The position numbers and the translations under genes were made by a program. DNA of 64,000 nt, taken from IMG/VR virus record IMGVR_UViG_3300028197_001183, positions 1-64,000 of that record. One strand, 5' to 3'. The notes below the pieces were generated by a model, which saw nothing but the letters and a program-made list of their open reading frames with translations, had not been told where the DNA came from and searched no databases. Shown here piece by piece: positions 16,265 to 22,982 of the stretch. How positions within the stretch are numbered: position 1 is the first letter of the stretch; every line of letters begins with the position of its first letter. This DNA is from a virus.

Positions 16265-16272
16265 TATTTATA
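16265..16272 (-). promoter_or_regulatory. T4-type late promoter TATAAATA
   Basis: A perfect TATAAATA on the minus strand lies 24 nt before the ATG of the tail-tube-family gene at 16240. Spacing and sequence match the gp55-dependent late promoters of T4-like phages. Confidence 0.75.
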
Positions 16273-16471
16273 GCAAAGTATGTATATCTAACCAGGGAAA
16301 TACTGGCTCTATTACTCCGATAAGTCGAAGTAAACCCTCAGCAAAAAGTGCAAGAACAATCCAGCCAACAATGACTGAAATAATTGAAGCATTACGATTA
16401 TGTTTTCGTATTGCATCATCGATCATCTCCTTGCATTTTTCTTCTGTAATATAATTTGGTTTATTCTCCAC
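16268..16471 (-). CDS. Small membrane protein
   Basis: The C-terminal part is clear: a charged segment (ITEEKCKEMIDDAIRKHNR) followed by one hydrophobic helix (IISVIVGWIVLALFAEGLL). The start is uncertain. The open frame extends to a TTG at 16570 but would then overlap the 42-residue gene almost fully. GTG 16471 overlaps that gene's stop by only 11 nt; ATG 16516 is the other option. As drawn it is 67 residues. No family is recognised. Confidence 0.6.
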   Translation of the reverse strand: MENKPNYITEEKCKEMIDDAIRKHNRNASIISVIVGWIVLALFAEGLLRLIGVIEPVFPWLDIHTLL

Positions 16472-16589
16472 TGTCTTCGTTGGATCTGGTCCAGAAATCT
16501 TCCCAGTCTTTAGCATCACCTTCGGTGATATTTTCAGACTTTTTCTTTTCATCATCAAGGAGGTCGTCAATAAAGTCTAAGTCTTTCAT
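16461..16589 (-). CDS. Small acidic protein, 42 residues
   Basis: ATG 16589 is preceded by GGAG 8 nt upstream and overlaps the previous stop by ATGA. The peptide starts MKDLDFIDDLLDDEKKKSEN and contains DWEDFWTRSNED. It is strongly acidic and likely helical. It is too short for usual gene callers, but the ribosome binding site and coupling on both sides support it. Function unknown. Confidence 0.65.
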   Translation of the reverse strand: MKDLDFIDDLLDDEKKKSENITEGDAKDWEDFWTRSNEDSGE

Positions 16590-16753
16590 TCTGAATACTC
16601 CTGTAAGTGGTCAAGTACTTGATTTAATGCATGATGGGCACCATCGTACCATTCATCATCAGCACTTCCTTCCTTGTGCTCATTATATAGTGAGGTCTTC
16701 AACTTGTATAACTTGGCAAGGAGATCAACCTTTCGCATATTAGCCCTAGGCAT
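16586..16753 (-). CDS. Small helical protein, 55 residues
   Basis: A frame from ATG 16753 to TGA 16586 encodes MPRANMRKVDLLAKLYKLKT, then an acidic centre (EGSADDEWYDGAHHA) and an amphipathic end (LNQVLDHLQEYSE). It overlaps the 42-residue gene by ATGA, showing an operon of three small genes before the tail-tube-family gene. The heptad-like leucines suggest a helical hairpin. No function is known to me. GGGAAAG about 7 nt upstream is a possible ribosome binding site. Confidence 0.65.
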   Translation of the reverse strand: MPRANMRKVDLLAKLYKLKTSLYNEHKEGSADDEWYDGAHHALNQVLDHLQEYSE

Positions 16754-16780
16754 TTTACTTTCCCATTATACATGTATTTA

Positions 16781-16807
16781 ACAAGAAAGCACCCACTAGG
16801 GGTGCTT
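16781..16807 (-). terminator. Rho-independent terminator
   Basis: On the minus strand AAGCACCC - CTAGT - GGGTGCTT forms a perfect 8-bp stem with a 5-nt loop, followed by TCTTGTT. It lies just after the 52-residue gene ending at 16834 and would end that short transcript. Confidence 0.7.
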
Positions 16808-16833
16808 GTAAAGGGTTTACTGTTAGGGCACTC

Positions 16834-16992
16834 TCACATAAGTAACTCCTTACAGATTTTCTTGCATGATGTTTGACTATTGATATCGCACTCAATTAGA
16901 CATTCATAATAATCATTCAAGTTTTCCTCCTCTACAGTTTCCTGAAAGTGTCTCCACTCGTTGAGTTGATTTCTTGATGTTAGACTGTGCAT
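16834..16992 (-). CDS. Small cysteine-containing protein, 52 residues
   Basis: ATG 16992 has AGAGG 8 nt upstream. The peptide opens MHSLTSRNQLNEWRHFQETV and ends ECLIECDINSQTSCKKICKE-LLM, with four cysteines in a C-x3-C...C-x3-C pattern. Two helices joined by disulfides, or a small metal site, are possible. It sits alone between two terminators (one after gp23, one after itself), so it is probably transcribed separately or by readthrough from gp23. I have a faint memory of similar small proteins next to gene 23 in cyanophages; function unknown. Confidence 0.68.
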   Translation of the reverse strand: MHSLTSRNQLNEWRHFQETVEEENLNDYYECLIECDINSQTSCKKICKELLM

Positions 16993-17133
16993 TTACCATA
17001 CCTCTAAACGTTTTGCGTTACATAATTAAGAAAGGTTTGGGCGCATTTGATCCTCCGATCTGCTACTACTACTTATGTTTGTTTTGATATCGTAATATAC
17101 TTTTCTTACAACTTAACGTAAGTATACACAGAC

Positions 17134-17161
17134 AAAAAAAGACCCCCCTTGCGGGAGGTCT
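17134..17161 (-). terminator. Rho-independent terminator after gp23
   Basis: Minus strand: AGACCTCCC, loop GCAA, then GGGGGGTCT and seven T residues. The stem is 9 bp with one T-G pair. It lies 40 nt after the gp23 stop and would end the gp22-gp23 late transcript, as expected for the most abundant virion mRNA. Confidence 0.88.
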
Positions 17162-17201
17162 GAAAGGACATGTTGGGCAACCAGCGCCACAACATCCAGA
17201 A

Positions 17202-18563
17202 TCACATAAGGTTAGTAACCTTAACACGCCTGTAGTAACGGTTGGCGTTAGCGGTGAGAGCACCTTGACCTTGGGAAAGACCTTCAGCGAATGGGTTAGC
17301 AACCATTCCGTAACGAGTCTTAAATCCAATTTTTGGTTGGAAGGTATCAGGTCCCACAGCGCGGACCATCTGGAGGGGCACATAAGGGCAGTAGAAGAGA
17401 CCTGCGTCATAAGCACTGCTGCCTTTGTAACCAGCCACATAGAAGTGAGCGTCGGAAACGTTAGCAGAGTAAGGATCGACGTAGACCTTAATACGACCGT
17501 TAAGCGTACCAGCAAGGGTGCTGCTGTTGTCATCGGGCAGTAACTGAGCGTTACCAGACAGAGCAGGGGTGTAGTCAAGCACACCAGCCATGGACAGAGC
17601 GGAAGCCACATCAGCAGAGCAGATGAGGATGTTGCCCTTCCCACGACGAGTCTCGTGACCAATCGCATTCATGTCTCTCTCAATTTGGAAGAGAAGACCT
17701 TTGAATTTCTCAACTGACCAGCGACCGTTGGAGTCAACGTCGAGGTCAAACACACCTGCAGTTGCAGTGTTGTTTTGAGCACCAGGACGAGCAATCTTGT
17801 AAACAGTACGGACAACCTCACGGTTGATCTCTGCCAGCACTTCAGTGCTGAGGATGTTTGCAAGCTCGCTTTCGGCATCCAAACCATGGACTGCCTTAAG
17901 GTCCTGAGCAAGCTCAAGACTGTATTCTGCTTTCAGAGCTCTTGACTTCGCAGTAACGGTGACCTTCTCAATCGAGAAGCCCATTTCGTTGAAGTGGTTA
18001 GAAGATCCATCACCCAGTGTTTCAGACTGAGCAGTGGTCATGCCCTGACCGCCGACCGTGTACTGACCAGCACCATCAGCAAGCAGACCAGGATTAGATC
18101 CAGTCTGAGTGTTAGATGCAAGACCGTTTGCACTATTCTCGGAAGAATGCTCGGAGTTAACTTCGTTGAAGAAAGTCTCAACGCCGCTGTTGTTGATGTC
18201 TCTGTTGGTGCCCGTTGTGGAGCGCATTGCAAAGATCAGTCCAGTAGGACCAGTCATTGGTTGCACGCCGCAGATGTCATAAGCAATAAGCTTAGGCATG
18301 GAGCGTCTGATCAGAGAGATCAGCACAGGGTCGAAACCTGCAACAGGACCAGTGGCAGTACTGCCACCTGAGAATCCAGTGCCGCCCATTGAGTTAGTAG
18401 GAGCTGCTTCTTGTACAAGACCGCGCTCTTCTAGGAGGAATTTTTCTTGGTTCTCCAGGAGGACTGAGGTAACCGCCTTTCTGTATGTATCCTTAATAGG
18501 ATCGAGCTCACTGTGCTCAAGAATGGGGTTCCACTTTTCCTGGAGGTGTTCTGCGTTAAACAT
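17202..18563 (-). CDS. 23: Major capsid protein gp23
   Basis: The 453 residues match cyanophage gp23 (T4 521). Recognisable parts are LIRRSMPKLIAYDICGVQPM, the capsid-typical GPTGLIFAMRS and the C-terminal KIGFKTRYGMVANPF. A likely gp21 cleavage site, LVQE/AAPT at E52, would remove the N-terminal propeptide (inferred from the T4 (L/I)xE rule). AAGAG 6 nt upstream serves as ribosome binding site. It follows gp22 by 30 nt and is closed by a strong terminator. Confidence 0.97.
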   Translation of the reverse strand: MFNAEHLQEKWNPILEHSELDPIKDTYRKAVTSVLLENQEKFLLEERGLVQEAAPTNSMGGTGFSGGSTATGPVAGFDPVLISLIRRSMPKLIAYDICGVQPMTGPTGLIFAMRSTTGTNRDINNSGVETFFNEVNSEHSSENSANGLASNTQTGSNPGLLADGAGQYTVGGQGMTTAQSETLGDGSSNHFNEMGFSIEKVTVTAKSRALKAEYSLELAQDLKAVHGLDAESELANILSTEVLAEINREVVRTVYKIARPGAQNNTATAGVFDLDVDSNGRWSVEKFKGLLFQIERDMNAIGHETRRGKGNILICSADVASALSMAGVLDYTPALSGNAQLLPDDNSSTLAGTLNGRIKVYVDPYSANVSDAHFYVAGYKGSSAYDAGLFYCPYVPLQMVRAVGPDTFQPKIGFKTRYGMVANPFAEGLSQGQGALTANANRYYRRVKVTNLM

Positions 18564-18593
18564 TTTGTCTCTTAGGTTAAATGAAAGGGTAAA

Positions 18594-19628
18594 TTACTTA
18601 TTCCAGCGGGAAATTGCTTGGGCATATGCTGCCATAGCATCTCCAACAGGACCGTTCTCAACTTGGACATCTTCAGTGACAGTAGTCACTTCAGGCTTAG
18701 TGGAGAAATACGATTCACGGAGGGTAGAGACCTTCACACGGAAAGACTCTTCATTTTCAAACTCAACAGCTTCCGCTAGGGATACAATCTTCTCGCGTTG
18801 AGCGAGTGATAGTCCCTCAGCGATCTCTGTCACAATCCCATTCTTGATATAGGTGCCGACGCTCTTATTAAGCTCGACATTTTCTTCAATAGACTCGTTG
18901 AGTTTTGTTTCCATTACATCGAGTTGTGTCTGAATTTCTTCTACAACATCAACTTTTTCTTCGGGGAGATCAATATAGTTCTCCACGAAAACTTGCTTGA
19001 GACCTGCAAGCATGGACTCAGCCATTTCGGTTTTGATACCCTGCTCAATGGCGAGCTCATTCTTTGTCATCCACTGACCAACAGCATAAGTCAAATACTC
19101 ATCGACTTTTTCTGCGAGGTCGGACTTAACAGACTCAATTTCTTCTTCAAGGACTTTTGCATAGTCCTCGTGCATACGCTCCAACTCTTCGTTGATGCGT
19201 GATACGACTGCTGCTTCAAAGATCGTTTTTGCTTTCTCTTTGAATTCTTCAGTCAGCTCTTCACCTTCGGTAAGAGCAGCAACATCAGCAGAAAGATCTA
19301 CTTCAATTACAGTCTCCTGAGGCTCTTCAGCAATCACATCGCCCTCGGGCTCGTGACCTGCCTTCACATCACCCTTAGCAGCAAATTCTGCTTTTCCGCC
19401 AGAGGCGTCAGAGGGTTTTGTAGTTGGGGCAGCTGCATTTCCACCAGCAACAGTCTTATACTTATTGCTGTCATCTGTGGGTTTGCTATTCTGTGGTGTT
19501 GGACCACCGAGATCTTGTACTCCAGCGAGACTACTACCGTCAGCGCCCAATTTGGGCATAGGGTCGGCAGGTTTTGCGCCAGCGGTTACACTCGATTCAT
19601 CCAGAGTTGTTTCAATCTCTTGTGACAT
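18594..19628 (-). CDS. 22: Prohead core scaffold gp22
   Basis: This 344-residue acidic, helical protein has long coiled-coil stretches (ERMHEDYAKVLEEEIESVKS, TQLDVMETKLNESIEENVEL). It occupies the gp22 position between protease gp21 and capsid gp23. gp22 forms the scaffold inside the prohead and is degraded by gp21. The first ~110 residues are low-complexity and longer than in T4 (269 total). AGGAG lies 6 nt before the ATG and a TATAAATA late promoter about 40 nt before it. Confidence 0.88.
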   Translation of the reverse strand: MSQEIETTLDESSVTAGAKPADPMPKLGADGSSLAGVQDLGGPTPQNSKPTDDSNKYKTVAGGNAAAPTTKPSDASGGKAEFAAKGDVKAGHEPEGDVIAEEPQETVIEVDLSADVAALTEGEELTEEFKEKAKTIFEAAVVSRINEELERMHEDYAKVLEEEIESVKSDLAEKVDEYLTYAVGQWMTKNELAIEQGIKTEMAESMLAGLKQVFVENYIDLPEEKVDVVEEIQTQLDVMETKLNESIEENVELNKSVGTYIKNGIVTEIAEGLSLAQREKIVSLAEAVEFENEESFRVKVSTLRESYFSTKPEVTTVTEDVQVENGPVGDAMAAYAQAISRWNK

Positions 19629-19668
19629 TTTGTCTCCTGGTTTACAAACGTGCGATATTTGCTATAGT

Positions 19669-19676
19669 TATTTATA
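19669..19676 (-). promoter_or_regulatory. T4-type late promoter TATAAATA (gp22-gp23)
   Basis: A perfect TATAAATA lies 40 nt before the gp22 ATG, in the gap after gp21. It would drive the gp22-gp23 transcript ending at the terminator at 17134-17161. Confidence 0.75.
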
Positions 19677-19678
19677 GA

Positions 19679-20326
19679 TTAAAGATTTTTGATGAAGGAG
19701 TGAAACGCGGAAAGTTTCAACTCATCCAACTGAGAACGGTGGGCGTTATCAATTCTCTGTTTAATCTGCTCGATTCTTTGCTCTTGGATTGCGCCTCCAG
19801 CATAGACCCACTCTTTTCCTTCCATGATGCCATTGACAAAAGCGTCGGGGGCAGAAGGATCTGCTACGATATCCGCAGCAGTGGCAAGCATAAAATCATC
19901 AGCGACGATTTTAATACCACCTTCTTCTTTAATAGATCCGAGACCTCTAGAAGATACACCTAGTTTTACACCTTCGTCAAGAAGATTCTTCGCGATGTTG
20001 CCCATAGGGGTATCGAGAAGTCTTGCCTTACCTACGAAGTTATTGCCTTCTCTATGCAGAGAAGTAATTAAATGAGACACGCGGTCAAGATTAATAGTAG
20101 GACCATCAGGATGACCCAACTCACCTAGTGCGCGACCTTTGGTGATGTATTGCTCGTTGTATTTAGCAACTTCACGCTGCAAAGTTTCGGCGCGATACAT
20201 GCGACCATTTCTATTTTTGATTTCACCCTGCAAGAAGACACCTTCGATAAAATGGCGCTTTTGTCCATTCTTACCTTCGGTAATCGTTACCTTTGCGGAT
20301 TCAATCTCCTCCCTGATTAGTCTCAT
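19679..20326 (-). CDS. 21: Prohead protease gp21
   Basis: This 215-residue serine protease (herpesvirus-assemblin-like fold) matures the prohead. The catalytic residues are visible: histidine 72 in LGELGHPDG and serine 125/126 in KLGVSSRGLGS. The conserved GVFLQGEIKNRNGRMY lies near 29-44. T4 gp21 is 212 residues. GAGG lies about 10 nt before the ATG. It cleaves after (L/I)xE motifs in T4, relevant to candidate internal proteins at 31.7-34.2 kb. Confidence 0.95.
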   Translation of the reverse strand: MRLIREEIESAKVTITEGKNGQKRHFIEGVFLQGEIKNRNGRMYRAETLQREVAKYNEQYITKGRALGELGHPDGPTINLDRVSHLITSLHREGNNFVGKARLLDTPMGNIAKNLLDEGVKLGVSSRGLGSIKEEGGIKIVADDFMLATAADIVADPSAPDAFVNGIMEGKEWVYAGGAIQEQRIEQIKQRIDNAHRSQLDELKLSAFHSFIKNL

Positions 20327-20549
20327 CTGTAGTTTCCTCTGGTGGTGTATCAGTTACTTCGGTCTCTGCAGATGCTTCGACTTCAGATTCGGTATTGGGG
20401 TCCTTAAACATTGAGGACCCAACCTCTTGCTTCTTAGCGTCAATTTGATCAACCGCTACTACTTTCATAGCAGAATCCACATAGTCTGATAGGTCTTTTT
20501 GACCTGCAAACAATGCGTTGACGATCTCAAGCGCGGATTGCGTTGGCAT
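20301..20549 (-). CDS. Small acidic protein at the gp67/gp68 position
   Basis: The 82 residues divide into a helical N-terminal half (SALEIVNALFAGQKDLSDYV) and a low-complexity acidic tail rich in E, T and D. Located between portal gp20 and protease gp21, it occupies the place of T4 gp67 and gp68, small prohead core proteins. Sequence identity is too low to assign either. It overlaps gp21 by 26 nt. No ribosome binding site is evident. Confidence 0.72.
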   Translation of the reverse strand: MPTQSALEIVNALFAGQKDLSDYVDSAMKVVAVDQIDAKKQEVGSSMFKDPNTESEVEASAETEVTDTPPEETTDETNQGGD

Positions 20550-20575
20550 AATTATTTAGAATTCAGTAATACTAT

Positions 20576-22210
20576 TTAGAAGTCTCCTTTTTTACGATCC
20601 GCCTGATCGATTCCACCCTGCGCGTATTGATCCATAGCTTGTTGCTGAGGATCAACTTCTTCAGGTTGGAGTGACATTGCCATTTGCTCGACTTCCATTT
20701 GAGGCAATGTCATTGGATCGATAACCTTACCGTCTTTAATCTCTTGCGCCATATCCTTATCGATGTCCTTGAATAGGGCATCAGGTTGCTTAAGAATCTG
20801 ACGACGCATGTATTCTAGTGAGAAGTATTTACCCACATATGGATCCATCTGCTCAAGAAGTGCCATACGAGCATTCATGATCTCTTGCTCTTTCAACTCA
20901 GCGAAGTAGTTGTCGGCAACAAAATCATATTGAATATGCTCTTTTGCATCTTCCCACTCTTCAGGTGTGAAAACACCTTTCAGAATAAGTTGAGTCTTGA
21001 GCAGATCGTTAAACAGATCACCAAACTTCTTGCGGAGTCTAACGACGAATTTTTGGAATTTAACTTCGTCACGGGTGATCTCTGCAGACCTACCTACGTT
21101 AAAAGAAGAATCAGATTCCAAACGTGACTCAGGTACGTTGAGTGACCTGTAGAGTTTCTTCTGGAAATACTTAACATCCTCCAACTCACCTAGGTTTTGT
21201 CCACCTGGGAGTGTGGTGATCTCAGTGCCGCGTCCACCTTCACGTCTTGGCAACCAGAAATCTTCCAGCATAGACATGAATTTCTTGTCATCACGAATCT
21301 CACCAGTGTCGGCGTTATATACCAACTTGTTTCTATAGCGAGACATCACCTCTCTGAGGTATTGCTCTGCTTTTTGCTTAGGTAGGTTACCCACATCGAT
21401 GTAGAAGATTCTACGCTCAGGTGCGCGAGAGAGACGATAGATAACCAGAGAATCCTCAATCATTCTCAGTTGATTGAGTGCTTTAATTGCTTTATGGAGG
21501 TGTGACAACACACAGTTGCGTTGCATATCAAGTTGACCTGAGTGTGCAAAAGCAATTGCATCAGGTGCAATCTTGATCCCATTATTTTCGTAACCGCGTA
21601 AACCCTTAGGGGCGTAAATATAATACTCAACTGCCTTAGGAATCAGCACGTTAACCTGTGGATCTGATGGAGATATCCGATCCTTGGGTTTATCATACTC
21701 GATAACTTTTTTGATTTTGCGAGGATCAATATACCTCAACTCTGTAATCCCTAGCGCAGGATTATCAGGGTTAATCATCTTATGGTAGAAGAGGCGACCA
21801 TCGATATACCATCTACGGAAGATATCATATGCCTTTCTATCAAAATCGAGGAGTGACAATACGTTGTCAAACTCCTCTCGGATGCGAGTCTTAATAGCGT
21901 CAGACACTTTAAGATTAGAAAGCTCAATATCAACAGGGTGATCGTCAAGATCTCCAGCGATTGCCTCATTCACGATGTCATTAATTGCTGCATCCGCTTC
22001 AGGATGCAAAGACATACCTCTATACCGACCAATAAGATCGGATTCACCAGCTTTATTTGCTGAGTCTCCCAGATCTACATACTGACCGAAGTGTCCGCCA
22101 GCAGCAATCGGTTGCGCGGCATCGTCATTGTCCTTATGCACGAAAGAAGGACCCTTCTCAGAGCCCTTACTTTTCTTTCGATCTAGGGAATAACCAAATA
22201 GTTGTGACAT
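20576..22210 (-). CDS. 20: Portal vertex protein gp20
   Basis: This 544-residue portal protein (T4 524) forms the dodecameric DNA entry channel. Familiar segments are HPEADAAINDIVNEAIAGD, YIDPRKIKKV, the LSRAPERRIFYIDVGNLPK core, GRGTEITTLPGGQNLGEL and RSLNVPESRL. This is the gene used for the well-known cyanophage g20 surveys. It has its own TATAAATA late promoter 25 nt upstream. Confidence 0.97.
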   Translation of the reverse strand: MSQLFGYSLDRKKSKGSEKGPSFVHKDNDDAAQPIAAGGHFGQYVDLGDSANKAGESDLIGRYRGMSLHPEADAAINDIVNEAIAGDLDDHPVDIELSNLKVSDAIKTRIREEFDNVLSLLDFDRKAYDIFRRWYIDGRLFYHKMINPDNPALGITELRYIDPRKIKKVIEYDKPKDRISPSDPQVNVLIPKAVEYYIYAPKGLRGYENNGIKIAPDAIAFAHSGQLDMQRNCVLSHLHKAIKALNQLRMIEDSLVIYRLSRAPERRIFYIDVGNLPKQKAEQYLREVMSRYRNKLVYNADTGEIRDDKKFMSMLEDFWLPRREGGRGTEITTLPGGQNLGELEDVKYFQKKLYRSLNVPESRLESDSSFNVGRSAEITRDEVKFQKFVVRLRKKFGDLFNDLLKTQLILKGVFTPEEWEDAKEHIQYDFVADNYFAELKEQEIMNARMALLEQMDPYVGKYFSLEYMRRQILKQPDALFKDIDKDMAQEIKDGKVIDPMTLPQMEVEQMAMSLQPEEVDPQQQAMDQYAQGGIDQADRKKGDF

Positions 22211-22235
22211 TCAACTGTCCCTATACATTATCAAT

Positions 22236-22243
22236 TATTTATA
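22236..22243 (-). promoter_or_regulatory. T4-type late promoter TATAAATA (gp20)
   Basis: A perfect TATAAATA on the minus strand lies 25 nt before the gp20 ATG, between gp19 and gp20. Confidence 0.75.
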
Positions 22244-22253
22244 CGCTAAGAAT

Positions 22254-22931
22254 TTACTTATCTACAGCGTTGCCAGCGTTGTTATCGTTGGCGTATGTCC
22301 AGTACTGGACTTGGAATTCAACAGTATACTCTTCAGGAGTATCGTTGCTATCCCATGCAAGATCAATTGCACTAACGTTTGATGGCCAGATGCCAACAAA
22401 CTGATACGATCTTACAACACCACCCTGTCTATCATACTGACGCACAAGTGCGCTAGACTGATACTCAGAGATATTCTTAGGTGTCTGTAGGTTTTGTTGC
22501 AGGTTTTGGATCTTAGTGGACCACTCTTCAAACTTAGAGCGCAGTGCAAATCCTTTGTCGTTAAGGACAGTAATTGTCCAAGGCTCAAAGGTTCTGTCGC
22601 CAGCGATCTTGAGTGTCCTACCTCTGTAAGGAACCTCGATCACACCCACTGTAGAAGCGGGAATGTTTGCTGCCTTCACAAGGAAGGTTGCAAGAGATCC
22701 AGATGATGCAGAAGATCCTGCTTGGGAAGCACCAGCAGTTTCCTGCTGACGCTTTTCTTGAGATGCAGGTGTGGCACCCGATGCGGGGGTGCCGTCATCT
22801 ACGATGCCTGGGAAACCGATTTCAACTTGAAATAGGTTGGGGCGGGCTAGGTCCCCTATTCTGTTTCTGAAGTCAAGGATTGGTGCGTTGACCATCTTGC
22901 CTTCTGTCTGCCCTGGGTATTTGTCAGCCAT
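22254..22931 (-). CDS. 19: Tail tube protein gp19
   Basis: The 225 residues (T4 163) show the tube-protein pattern ANIPASTVGVIEVPYRGRTL, FEPWTITVLND and a C-terminal EYTVEFQVQYW. It polymerises into the inner tail tube. A low-complexity insertion rich in A, S, Q and E (about residues 46-78) accounts for some of the extra length. It lies between sheath gp18 and portal gp20 as in T4. Confidence 0.92.
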   Translation of the reverse strand: MADKYPGQTEGKMVNAPILDFRNRIGDLARPNLFQVEIGFPGIVDDGTPASGATPASQEKRQQETAGASQAGSSASSGSLATFLVKAANIPASTVGVIEVPYRGRTLKIAGDRTFEPWTITVLNDKGFALRSKFEEWSTKIQNLQQNLQTPKNISEYQSSALVRQYDRQGGVVRSYQFVGIWPSNVSAIDLAWDSNDTPEEYTVEFQVQYWTYANDNNAGNAVDK

Positions 22932-22982
22932 TTTGGTGAAGTACTCCGATGTTTATGTAATGGGGGTTAGATGGTTAGATGA

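Noticed and set aside
16472-16570. Longer N-terminus for the membrane protein at 16268
   Set aside because: It starts with TTG, has no ribosome binding site and would overlap nearly all of the well-supported 42-residue gene.
17069-17668. 199-codon minus-strand frame overlapping gp23
   Set aside because: It runs through the gp23 terminator and is out of frame with gp23; its leucine/threonine-rich product is a shadow.
18298-18801. 167-codon plus-strand open frame over gp22/gp23
   Set aside because: It lies opposite two strongly recognised minus-strand genes, has no ribosome binding site of note and no recognisable protein sequence. All other long plus-strand frames (for example 24795-25244, 48406-48903, 60326-60859) are also mirror frames of virion genes.
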